From: Brevibacterium picturae
GTDB taxonomy: Bacteria > Actinomycetota > Actinomycetes > Actinomycetales > Brevibacteriaceae
Assembly: GCF_030453725.1 (NCBI RefSeq)
Contig: NZ_JAKDJU010000029.1
Span: 1 to 23,651, forward strand
Reading direction: 5' to 3'
Length of the DNA: 23,651 nt
The notes beneath the pieces are model-generated. The model saw nothing but the letters and a program-made list of their open reading frames with translations, made no database searches and was not told where the DNA came from. Made by a program: the position numbers and the translations under genes. Below are positions 15,181 to 21,706 of the stretch, in pieces. How positions within the stretch are numbered: position 1 is the first letter of the stretch; the number at the start of each line of letters is the position of its first letter.

Positions 15181-16130
15181 CGATCTCGGCTGCGGTGCTC
15201 GGATCTCCGATCGCCCACTCCAAGTCCCCGCTGCTTCACCGTGCGGCATTCCGGGCACTGGGACTCCACGGCAGCGAATACGCCAGCTTCGAGCTCGGAG
15301 CCGACGAGCTCGAAGCCTTTCTCGCAACTCACGGGACGCAGGTCGGATTCTCACTGACGATGCCGTTGAAGGAACGGCTCGTCGAACTTGCGCGCGCCCA
15401 CGAATGGGAACTCGATGACACGGCCGGACTGACCGGAGCGGCGAACACCCTTGTCCGCAGGGACGGAGCGACGTCGGTCGCCAACACCGACGTGCAGGGA
15501 ATCGTGCGCGCGATGGCCCCAGGTCTGAACACCTGTCGGGAAGCGGCTGTCACCGCTGGGATATCGGCGATGACCGTCGGTCTCGGTGCAAGCGCGGGCG
15601 TCAACACTGCCGACAGTGACAGTGCCGAGAGGGCCACCATTCTCGGGGCCGGGGCGACCGCGGCCTCGGCACTGTTGGCCTGCCATGAACTGGGCATGAC
15701 CACGGTCGAATTCCTCGTCAGGAATCCCGATCGGGCTCGCCGGGTCCTCGCCCTGAGCAAACGGCTCGGGATGTCGGCGACCACAGCACCCTTCGGCCGC
15801 ATCGATCCTTCTGCCCTTGTCATCTCCACCCTCCCCGCCGAGGCGGTCCCCGAGCTGCAGTGGTCTCCTGACTTCCGCGGAGGAGTGGCCCTCGACGTGG
15901 CCTATGCCGCCGAATCCGGATTTCTCCGCGCCGCCGAAGCGCATGGACTCCTCCCGGTCGACGGCACGGTGATGCTTGTCGAACAGGCTGTCGCACAGTC
16001 GGAGATGTTCATCGCCGCCGGTGACCCGCCGGCGGGAGCAGGCCTCCCCATGGGCCAGGACCTGAGGGGCGCCATCGCGGACGCCATGTATCGAGCACTC
16101 GACCGACAGAGCGCCTCGGCGCAGGACTGA
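15177..16130 (+). CDS. aroE: Shikimate dehydrogenase
   Basis: Reduces 3-dehydroshikimate to shikimate with NADPH. The 317-residue protein has the shikimate-binding SPIAHSKSPLLHRAAF (10-25), TMPLKE with catalytic Lys65, GAANTLV and NTDVQGI with catalytic Asp105. The Rossmann loop ILGAGATAASALLACHELG has Ala in place of the common second Gly of GAGG. The C-terminal MLVEQAVAQSEMF keeps the conserved Gln pair. It is about 35-40 residues longer than the usual 270-280, mainly from an Ala/Gly/Thr-rich linker between NTD and the Rossmann loop (about residues 115-155). ATG 15177 overlaps the mltG stop (ATGA). An upstream extension to 15141 has no support. Confidence 0.93.
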   Translation: MTISAAVLGSPIAHSKSPLLHRAAFRALGLHGSEYASFELGADELEAFLATHGTQVGFSLTMPLKERLVELARAHEWELDDTAGLTGAANTLVRRDGATSVANTDVQGIVRAMAPGLNTCREAAVTAGISAMTVGLGASAGVNTADSDSAERATILGAGATAASALLACHELGMTTVEFLVRNPDRARRVLALSKRLGMSATTAPFGRIDPSALVISTLPAEAVPELQWSPDFRGGVALDVAYAAESGFLRAAEAHGLLPVDGTVMLVEQAVAQSEMFIAAGDPPAGAGLPMGQDLRGAIADAMYRALDRQSASAQD

Positions 16131-16148
16131 CGAGGAGGGCGCAGCGGG

Positions 16149-16895
16149 GTGGACACAGACGTTCTGCACGGAATGCTCATCGGGCTGTCGATCCTCATCA
16201 GCGTCGCTGCAGGGCTGATTCTGGCTCGCACCGCCGCAGCATGGCTCGCCGACGATGCCCAGCTCGAGATCATCTCGAGGGTGCGTCTGGTCAGGGGACC
16301 GTGGCTGGTGATCGCGGGCATCTGCATCGCTGCCGCCGCAGCGCTGCTCTTTCCCTCGGGGCAGGTGATACCCGTCGACACCGGATACACCGCCTATGGA
16401 CCCAACCCGGCCGATATCATCTTCTCGGCGCTGATCCTCGGCGTCGTCGCCGCAGCCACGCCGTACCTCATCGTCGTCGACGTCCTCGTCCACCGTCTGC
16501 CTGACCGCCTCGTCTACCCGCTCATCGTCATCTGCCTGCTCACCATGGTGCTCGGTACGCTGGTCGGGGAGTCGAGGATCTGGTTCGTCGGTCTCACCTC
16601 GGGCCTTGGCGCAGCTGCGGCCTTCGCCGTCCTCCACCTGATCGGCAGGCTCATGCGCACGCGCACCATGGGCCTCGGCGATGTCAAACTCGCCTTTGTC
16701 ACCTTCTCCACCGCAGGCCTGTTCGACCTCTGGGCCCCGGCACTGACATTCATCATCATGATGTTCATCGCTGGGATCTGGGCGCTCATCGCTGCCGCGG
16801 CGAAACGCAGTCTGAAGGCGACGACGATCGCATTCGGACCCGCAATGCTTTCCGGAATGTGGTTCGGGTCGGTGCTTTCCCCAATCCTTTTGTAG
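16149..16895 (+). CDS. A24-family prepilin peptidase-like membrane protein
   Basis: The 248-residue protein has about seven hydrophobic segments and the two catalytic aspartates of A24 aspartic peptidases: Asp111 in VVDVLVHRLPD and Asp178 in GLGDVKLA (the GxGD motif). It lacks the N-terminal methyltransferase-like domain with paired CxxC motifs of PilD, as do CpaA/TadV and FppA types. Such enzymes cleave leader peptides of type IV or Flp pilins, but no pilin or secretion ATPase gene lies nearby, so the substrate is unknown. GTG 16149 has GAGGAGGG upstream (16132-16139). It stands between aroE (18 bases) and aroC (10 bases). Its TAG stop is also the start of the proposed aroC -10 box. Confidence 0.88.
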   Translation: MDTDVLHGMLIGLSILISVAAGLILARTAAAWLADDAQLEIISRVRLVRGPWLVIAGICIAAAAALLFPSGQVIPVDTGYTAYGPNPADIIFSALILGVVAAATPYLIVVDVLVHRLPDRLVYPLIVICLLTMVLGTLVGESRIWFVGLTSGLGAAAAFAVLHLIGRLMRTRTMGLGDVKLAFVTFSTAGLFDLWAPALTFIIMMFIAGIWALIAAAAKRSLKATTIAFGPAMLSGMWFGSVLSPILL

Positions 16896-16898
16896 AAT
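16893..16898 (+). promoter_or_regulatory. aroC: Leaderless promoter -10 of aroC
   Basis: TAGAAT is a near-consensus -10. It begins on the stop codon of the preceding peptidase gene and lies 7 bases before the aroC ATG at 16906. The aroC start has no Shine-Dalgarno sequence, which supports a leaderless transcript. The -35 (TCGGTG, 16869-16874) is weak. Confidence 0.5.
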
Positions 16899-16905
16899 CG
16901 GTTGA

Positions 16906-18111
16906 ATGTTGAGATGGCTGACTGCAGGCGAATCCCACGGCGAAGCGCTGACAGGGATCATTGAGGGGCTTCCCGCCCACGTTCCGATCACCAGGGAAGA
17001 CATTCGCGCGAGCTTGGCTCGACGCAGATTGGGCTACGGCCGTGGAGCACGAATGAAGTTCGAGGCCGACGAGGTGCGCCTCCTCGGCGGAGTGCGACAC
17101 GGTCAGACTCTGGGATCACCGGTGGCCGTTGAAGTCGGGAACACGGAATGGCCGAAATGGGAGACCGTGATGAGTGCGGACCCGATCGACGAGGACGAAC
17201 TCGCCGGTCAGGCCCGAAACGCTCCGCTGACCCGACCACGACCGGGTCACGCCGATATCGTCGGAATGCAGAAATACGGTTTCGATGAGGCGCGACCGAT
17301 CCTCGAACGCGCGTCCGCACGGGAAACGGCGATGCGCGTCGCCCTGGGCACCATCGCCGCGAACTTCCTCGGCGAGCTCGGCATCACACTCGTCTCCCAC
17401 ACCGTGGCGATCGGGACCGCCGAGAACGTCGCCGATGCTGCGACCGAGCCCTCACTGCCTCTGGCAACGGATGTGGACGCACTCGATGCCGATCCGGTGC
17501 GCTGCTTCGACCCGGACCTCTCCGCACGCATGGTCGCGGAGATCGATACGGCGAAGAAGGCCGGTGACACCCTCGGCGGAACCGTCGAAGTCCTCGCCTA
17601 CGATCTGCCGCCCGGACTGGGCTCGCATGTCCACTGGGACCGTCGACTCGACTCCCGACTCGCCGGAGCCCTGATGGGCATTCAGGCGATCAAGGGCGTC
17701 GAGGTCGGCGATGGCTTCCTCACCACGCGGCGCCCCGGATCAGCTGCCCACGACGAACTCGCCGTGGGTGACGACGGCATCCGGCGCGTGAGCAATCGCG
17801 CCGGCGGCACCGAGGGCGGAATGTCGACGGGCGGGCCACTGCGCGTCCGGGCCGGCATGAAGCCCATCGCCACGGTCCCACGCGCTCTGGCGACCGTCGA
17901 CGTGGCCACAGGCGAATCCGCCAAGGCCAACCACCAGCGCTCGGATGTGTGCGCGGTGCCGGCCTCCGGCGTCGTCGCTGAGGCGATGGTCGCCCTGGTC
18001 CTCGCCGAAGCCGTGGTGGAGAAGTTCGGCGGGGACTCCGTGGCCGAGACCAAACGGAACTTGGATGCCTATATGGCCGCCATTCCGGAGAACCTCCGCA
18101 TCGGCCGATGA
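16906..18111 (+). CDS. aroC: Chorismate synthase
   Basis: Converts EPSP to chorismate using reduced FMN, the last shikimate-pathway step. The 401-residue protein starts MLRWLTAGESHGEALTGIIE with the GESHG signature. It has RRLGYGRGARMKFE, LGSPVAVEVGNTEW and RPRPGHADIVGMQKYGFDEAR, then ERASARETAMRVALG, GGMSTGGPLRVRAGMKPI and the C-terminal NHQRSDVCAVPASGVVAEAM. All are family signatures, and the length is normal for an actinobacterial enzyme. The stop overlaps the aroK start by four bases (ATGA). It appears to have its own leaderless promoter as well as possible read-through from aroE and the peptidase gene. Confidence 0.97.
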   Translation: MLRWLTAGESHGEALTGIIEGLPAHVPITREDIRASLARRRLGYGRGARMKFEADEVRLLGGVRHGQTLGSPVAVEVGNTEWPKWETVMSADPIDEDELAGQARNAPLTRPRPGHADIVGMQKYGFDEARPILERASARETAMRVALGTIAANFLGELGITLVSHTVAIGTAENVADAATEPSLPLATDVDALDADPVRCFDPDLSARMVAEIDTAKKAGDTLGGTVEVLAYDLPPGLGSHVHWDRRLDSRLAGALMGIQAIKGVEVGDGFLTTRRPGSAAHDELAVGDDGIRRVSNRAGGTEGGMSTGGPLRVRAGMKPIATVPRALATVDVATGESAKANHQRSDVCAVPASGVVAEAMVALVLAEAVVEKFGGDSVAETKRNLDAYMAAIPENLRIGR

Positions 18112-18731
18112 CTGGGCGCCCGCACCCGAAACCGGTTCCACCCCTGGAACCGGTCCCGGCCGCGCAGTCACGCATCGTCCTGACCGGACCACCCGCCGCC
18201 GGCAAGTCCACGATCGGTCGTCTCCTGGCCGACCGACTCGACCTCCCGCTCATCGACACGGATGCGAACATCGTCGACAAATACGGCGTCATCGGCGAGA
18301 TCTTCGTCGAACGCGGTGAGGACCATTTCCGCCGGATCGAACGCGAGGTCGTCCGGCGTGCCCTGCGTCGGCTGCTCGACCGCCCAGGCATCGTCTCCCT
18401 GGGCGGGGGAGCGATCCTCAATCCGGGTACCCGGGCCCAGTTGGGGCACCCCGCGATCAAGGTCGTGCACATCGACATCGATGTCGACACCGTCATGACG
18501 CGGCTGAACTCACCCCACAGGCCTCTGCTGCGTGGGGCCGGAACGCCGTTGGAGAACTGGCTGGCGCTCGTGAACGAGCGTGAGCCGCTCTACGATCAGG
18601 TCGCCACCTTTCGTGTCCACGCCTCGAATTCGCATCCCTCGACCATCGTCAACCGCGTCGTCGACGTCCTCACCGGCCTGCAGCGAGCCGAGGAGTATGC
18701 CAAGTACTCGGGTCACGAATCAGAGAGTTAG
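18108..18731 (+). CDS. aroK: Shikimate kinase
   Basis: Phosphorylates shikimate at O3. The 207-residue P-loop kinase has GPPAAGKST (27-35), DTDANIV with the shikimate-binding Asp52, FRRIERE with Arg75, LGGGAIL (Gly99-101), the lid RPLLRG and NEREPLYDQVA with the adenine/substrate-binding Arg. A Pro-rich tail of about 20 residues precedes the P-loop, so it is a little longer than the usual 170-180. The start lies within the aroC stop (ATGA), and RBS-like sequence is weak, so translation is probably coupled to aroC. Confidence 0.95.
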   Translation: MTGRPHPKPVPPLEPVPAAQSRIVLTGPPAAGKSTIGRLLADRLDLPLIDTDANIVDKYGVIGEIFVERGEDHFRRIEREVVRRALRRLLDRPGIVSLGGGAILNPGTRAQLGHPAIKVVHIDIDVDTVMTRLNSPHRPLLRGAGTPLENWLALVNEREPLYDQVATFRVHASNSHPSTIVNRVVDVLTGLQRAEEYAKYSGHESES

Positions 18732-18761
18732 GCTTGAGGGCGCAACAGGTTCGTAAGTTCA

Positions 18762-18790
18762 GCCTCCGCGGTCATGTCATGCCCGGAGGC
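18762..18790 (+). repeat. 7-bp hairpin in the aroK-aroB gap
   Basis: GCCTCCG (18762-18768) pairs perfectly with CGGAGGC (18784-18790) around a 15-base loop containing two CATG motifs. It lies 21 bases before the aroB ATG, just in front of the GAGGGG ribosome binding site. It could be a weak intercistronic terminator or attenuator, or an mRNA processing/stability element. Confidence 0.35.
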
Positions 18791-18811
18791 AGCAGAGGGG
18801 AAAGTGCACGA

Positions 18812-19927
18812 ATGAGTCTCACACGCATCAACGTCGAAGCCGGCGGAAACTACCCGGTTCTGGTGGGGCAGGGGCTCCTGGGGGAACTTCCCGAGCTCCT
18901 CGGCCCACGCGTCGAGAAGGTGCTCGTCATCCATCCCCGAGCCCTGCGGACCACCGGAGAGACAGTCCGCGATGACCTGCGTGCAACCGGTGTGGACGCG
19001 ATTGTGGCCGAGATCCCCGATGCTGAGGAAGCCAAGCACGTGCAGGTCGCCGCGTTCTGCTGGCAGGTGCTCGGCCAGAGCGATTTCACACGCAGCGATG
19101 CAATCATCACGGTCGGCGGGGGAGCCGTCTCCGACCTCGGCGGCTTCGTCGCGGCCACCTGGCTGCGCGGCATCTCCGTCATCCACATTCCCACCACGGT
19201 CCTCGGCATGGTCGATGCGGCAGTCGGCGGCAAAACCGGCATCAACACCGCTGAGGGCAAGAACCTCGTCGGCTCCTTCCATGCCCCGTCGGGAGTCCTC
19301 GTCGACCTCGACACTCTGCAGACATTGCCGGAGAACGAGCTCTTCACCGGCCTCGCCGAGGTGGTCAAGACCGGCTTCATCGCCGATCCTGCGATCCTTG
19401 AGCTTGTGAGCAGCCATTCGAAGGCTGAGATCGCCGAGGTGGACGGTCCCGTCCTGCGTGAGCTCATCGAACGTGCCATTGCCGTCAAGGCCGACGTCGT
19501 CGCCGATGACTTCAAGGAGTCCGGACGCCGCGAGATCCTCAACTACGGTCACACGCTGGCTCACGCCATCGAACACAAGGAGCGGTATCAGTGGCGTCAC
19601 GGCGCTGCGGTGTCCGTGGGCATGGTCTTCGCCGCCGAGGTGGCGGCGATGGTCAAGAGTCTTCCTCCCGAGACCGTCGACCTTCACCGGGAGCTGCTGA
19701 CCAAACTGGGTCTGCCCATCACCTACCGAGCCGATGTCTGGCCGCAGCTGTTGGAGACGATGAAGCGGGACAAGAAGGCTCGCGGTTCGATGCTGCGCAT
19801 GGTGCTTCTGGGCGAGGTGGGCGCACCCGCGACGGTCGAGATTCCGGACGTCTCGATCCTCCACACGGCCTACCAAGAGGTCGGGGAGGATTCGCCCCGG
19901 ATCATGCTCGGCACAGACCTGGGCTGA
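18812..19927 (+). CDS. aroB: 3-Dehydroquinate synthase
   Basis: Makes 3-dehydroquinate from DAHP using NAD and a divalent metal. The 371-residue protein has GGGAVSDLGGFVAATWLRGI, then IPTTVLGMVDAAVGGKTGIN, with the substrate-binding KNLVGSFHAPSGVLVD, the AEVVKTGFI metal Glu region, and NYGHTLAHAIEHKERYQWRH with the metal-binding histidines. Length is slightly above the usual 360. ATG 18812 is chosen because GAGGGG lies upstream and the protein begins MSLTRINVEAGG as in relatives; an in-frame extension to a TTG at 18734 or the ATG at 18779 would add sequence unlike the family. It lies 80 bases after aroK on the same strand. Confidence 0.96.
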   Translation: MSLTRINVEAGGNYPVLVGQGLLGELPELLGPRVEKVLVIHPRALRTTGETVRDDLRATGVDAIVAEIPDAEEAKHVQVAAFCWQVLGQSDFTRSDAIITVGGGAVSDLGGFVAATWLRGISVIHIPTTVLGMVDAAVGGKTGINTAEGKNLVGSFHAPSGVLVDLDTLQTLPENELFTGLAEVVKTGFIADPAILELVSSHSKAEIAEVDGPVLRELIERAIAVKADVVADDFKESGRREILNYGHTLAHAIEHKERYQWRHGAAVSVGMVFAAEVAAMVKSLPPETVDLHRELLTKLGLPITYRADVWPQLLETMKRDKKARGSMLRMVLLGEVGAPATVEIPDVSILHTAYQEVGEDSPRIMLGTDLG

Positions 19928-19933
19928 GCGACG

Positions 19934-19969
19934 CGGGCCTGATCGTTCGCGAGACTGCTGACAGGCCCG
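19934..19969 (+). terminator. Candidate terminator of aroB
   Basis: CGGGCCTG (19934-19941) and CAGGCCCG (19962-19969) form a perfect 8-bp GC-rich stem with a 20-base loop, six bases after the aroB stop. There is no T tract. The large loop makes it less certain than the rpsD hairpin. Confidence 0.45.
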
Positions 19970-19995
19970 AGATGGCAGCGCCTGCACGAGCTTGC

Positions 19996-20001
19996 TAGAA
20001 T
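19996..20001 (+). promoter_or_regulatory. efp: Candidate -10 of efp-nusB
   Basis: TAGAAT is a near-consensus -10 lying downstream of the aroB hairpin. Transcription would start near 20008, giving a 69-base leader before the efp GTG at 20077. No good -35 is seen. The predicted start falls on a TTG that is open in frame with efp. Confidence 0.5.
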
Positions 20002-20076
20002 TGCTGTTTGGCGAAACTGCCAGACACCCCCGATCACCTCGCGGTGGCCAAGACTGACACGAAGAAGGACGGATTA

Positions 20077-20637
20077 GTGGCTTCAACCAACGACCTGAAG
20101 AACGGCCTTGTGCTCAATATCGACAAGCAGCTGTGGCAGGTGCTGGAGTTCCAGCATGTCAAGCCCGGCAAGGGTCCGGCATTCGTCCGCACCAAGCTCA
20201 AGAACGTGCTCTCCGGCAAGATCATCGACAAGACGTTCAACGCCGGCACCAAGGTCGAGACAGCCAATGTCGACCGTCGCGATATGCAGTACCTCTACCA
20301 TGACGGCACCGACTACGTCTTCATGGACGCCGAGGACTACGACCAGGTCGCTCTCTCACCAGAGCTCGTCGGCGATGCCGCCAACTACATGCTCGAGAAC
20401 CAGAACCTGCAGATCTCCTTCCATGAGGGCACCGCGCTGTCCGTGGAGCTGCCGCCCTCGGTCGAGCTCGTGATCGCCCACACCGATCCGGGACTGCAGG
20501 GTGACCGGTCGACCGGCGGTTCCAAGCCGGCGACGCTGGAGACGGGCTACGACATCCAGGTGCCGCTGTTCCTCGAAGAGGGCACCAAGGTCAAGGTCGA
20601 CACCCGCAACGGTGACTACCTGGGTCGCGTCAAGTAA
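20077..20637 (+). CDS. efp: Translation elongation factor P
   Basis: Relieves ribosome stalling at polyproline stretches. The 186-residue, three-domain protein matches the family length. The N-terminal KOW-like domain has NDLKNGLVLNIDKQLWQVLE and the tip loop PGKGP at residues 30-34 with Lys32. The palindromic PGKGP loop marks the actinobacterial EF-P subfamily, reported to work with an unmodified lysine. The OB domains follow, with YLYHDGTDYVFMDAEDYDQV and the C-terminal signature VELVIAHTDPGLQGDR…GDYLGRVK. GTG 20077 has AAGGA seven bases upstream; the in-frame TTG at 20008 would add 23 residues absent from typical EF-P. The nusB GTG follows the stop directly. Confidence 0.96.
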   Translation: MASTNDLKNGLVLNIDKQLWQVLEFQHVKPGKGPAFVRTKLKNVLSGKIIDKTFNAGTKVETANVDRRDMQYLYHDGTDYVFMDAEDYDQVALSPELVGDAANYMLENQNLQISFHEGTALSVELPPSVELVIAHTDPGLQGDRSTGGSKPATLETGYDIQVPLFLEEGTKVKVDTRNGDYLGRVK

Positions 20638-21045
20638 GTGTCAGCACGCACGCGGGCCCGCCGTCGGGCCCTGGAACTGATGTTCGAGGCGGGACAGCGC
20701 CGCCTCGACACCGAGCAGGTCGTGACCATGCGGTCCAACGACCCCGACTACCCGATGAAGGCCTACGCGGTCGAGATCGTCGAAGGAATCGCGAGTCATC
20801 GTGACGAGATCGACGAGATCATCGCCACCTATGCACAGGGCTGGACCCTGGAGCGGATGCCGGCCGTCGACCTGGCGCTGCTCCAGATCGGGACCTGGGA
20901 GATCCTCTTCAACGACGAGGTGCCCGACAAGGCCGCGATCGACGAGGCCGTGTCCCTGGCCAAGCAGTTCTCGACGGATGACTCACCAGGTTTCATCTCG
21001 GGACTGCTCTCACGCGTCCTGGACGTCAAGCCGACCCTGATCTGA
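20638..21045 (+). CDS. nusB: Transcription antitermination factor NusB
   Basis: Binds boxA RNA with S10 (NusE) to support antitermination in rRNA operons. The 135-residue all-helical protein has the N-terminal SARTRARRRALELMFEAGQR, then RMPAVDLALLQIGTWEILF, PDKAAIDEAVSLAKQFSTDD and the C-terminal GFISGLLSRVL, all in family order. GTG 20638 follows the efp TAA with no spacer and has no clear ribosome binding site of its own, so it probably depends on reinitiation after efp. A strong hairpin ends the unit. Confidence 0.95.
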   Translation: MSARTRARRRALELMFEAGQRRLDTEQVVTMRSNDPDYPMKAYAVEIVEGIASHRDEIDEIIATYAQGWTLERMPAVDLALLQIGTWEILFNDEVPDKAAIDEAVSLAKQFSTDDSPGFISGLLSRVLDVKPTLI

Positions 21046-21047
21046 AC

Positions 21048-21072
21048 CGCGGGTCCGGAATCCGGACCCGCG
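21048..21072 (+). terminator. Terminator hairpin after nusB
   Basis: A perfect 11-bp stem (21048-21058 with 21062-21072, core GCGGGTCCGG) has a 3-base AAT loop, starting 2 bases after the nusB stop. There is no T run, as is common in actinobacteria. It separates efp-nusB from the pyr operon promoter. Confidence 0.7.
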
Positions 21073-21096
21073 AACCGACCTCATTCGTGCGAGGTC

Positions 21097-21102
21097 TACA
21101 AT
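21097..21102 (+). promoter_or_regulatory. pyrR: Candidate -10 of the pyr operon
   Basis: TACAAT is a strong -10 hexamer located between the nusB terminator and the PyrR-binding hairpin. Transcription would start near 21109, just before the hairpin. No clear -35 is seen. Confidence 0.5.
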
Positions 21103-21114
21103 CGAATCGAACCA

Positions 21115-21150
21115 CTCCTTTAACCACCGTCCGGAGAGGCGGAGAAGGGG
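21115..21150 (+). promoter_or_regulatory. pyrR: PyrR-binding RNA hairpin that sequesters the pyrR ribosome binding site
   Basis: The sequence TCCGGAGAGGC (21130-21140) matches the PyrR-binding loop consensus known from Bacillus and actinobacterial pyr leaders (UCCnGAGAGGC). CTCCTT (21115-21120) can pair with AAGGGG (21145-21150), which is the pyrR Shine-Dalgarno, and CCG (21127-21129) with CGG (21140-21142) closes the upper stem. No terminator follows before the ATG at 21155, so control is by translation block rather than attenuation, as described for mycobacterial pyrR. PyrR bound with UMP would stabilise the hairpin. Confidence 0.75.
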
Positions 21151-21154
21151 AAGC

Positions 21155-21706
21155 ATGACACAGCGAACAGTGCTCGATGCCCCAGATATGAAGCGGGCAA
21201 TGACCCGTATCGCCCACGAGATCATCGAGTCCAACAAGGGCAGCGATGACCTGGTCCTCTTAGGGATTCCTCGTCGCGGGGTTCCCTTGGCCACTCGACT
21301 GGCCGAGCAGATCGCCTCGATCTCAGAACGTCCGGAGATGGCGAGCGAACTCGTCGGAAGTCTCGACATCACGATGTACCGTGATGACCTGCGCAGCGGC
21401 GCCTACCGTGCCCCGGAACCCACCACGATCCCCGCCGACGGCATCGATGCGAAGACCGTCGTCCTCGTCGACGATGTGCTCTTCTCCGGCCGCACGATCA
21501 GAGCCGCTCTCGACGCCCTGTCCGATCTCGGTCGCCCCGCGAAGGTCCGCCTGGCCGTCCTCGTCGACCGGGGCCACCGGGACCTGCCGATCCGCGCCGA
21601 TCACGTGGGCAAGAACCTTCCCACCTCCAGCAGCGAACGCGTCAACGTGTCCCTGGCGGAGATCGACGGCGGCGACGAAGTCACTATCTCGGGAGGCCGT
21701 GAGTGA
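21155..21706 (+). CDS. pyrR: Pyrimidine operon regulator PyrR / uracil phosphoribosyltransferase
   Basis: The 183-residue PRTase-fold protein has the PRPP-binding motif VLVDDVLFSGRT (103-114), LLGIPRRGVPLATRLAEQI (35-53), DITMYRDDLR (71-80) and RLAVLVDRGHRDLPIRADHV, all typical of PyrR. It binds UMP and the pyr leader RNA to repress the operon, and usually has some uracil phosphoribosyltransferase activity. The RNA target lies immediately upstream. ATG 21155 has AAGGGG upstream. The end overlaps pyrB by four bases (GTGA). Confidence 0.96.
   Translation: MTQRTVLDAPDMKRAMTRIAHEIIESNKGSDDLVLLGIPRRGVPLATRLAEQIASISERPEMASELVGSLDITMYRDDLRSGAYRAPEPTTIPADGIDAKTVVLVDDVLFSGRTIRAALDALSDLGRPAKVRLAVLVDRGHRDLPIRADHVGKNLPTSSSERVNVSLAEIDGGDEVTISGGRE

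Noticed and set aside
15351..17003. 550-codon minus-strand open frame opposite aroE, the A24 peptidase and aroC
   Set aside because: The largest shadow frame. Its acidic Asp/Glu/Arg-rich product is what GTC/CTC-rich membrane segments give when read backwards, and it crosses three supported genes.
18728..20086. 452-codon minus-strand open frame opposite aroB
   Set aside because: Antisense to a fully conserved enzyme; no recognisable domain.
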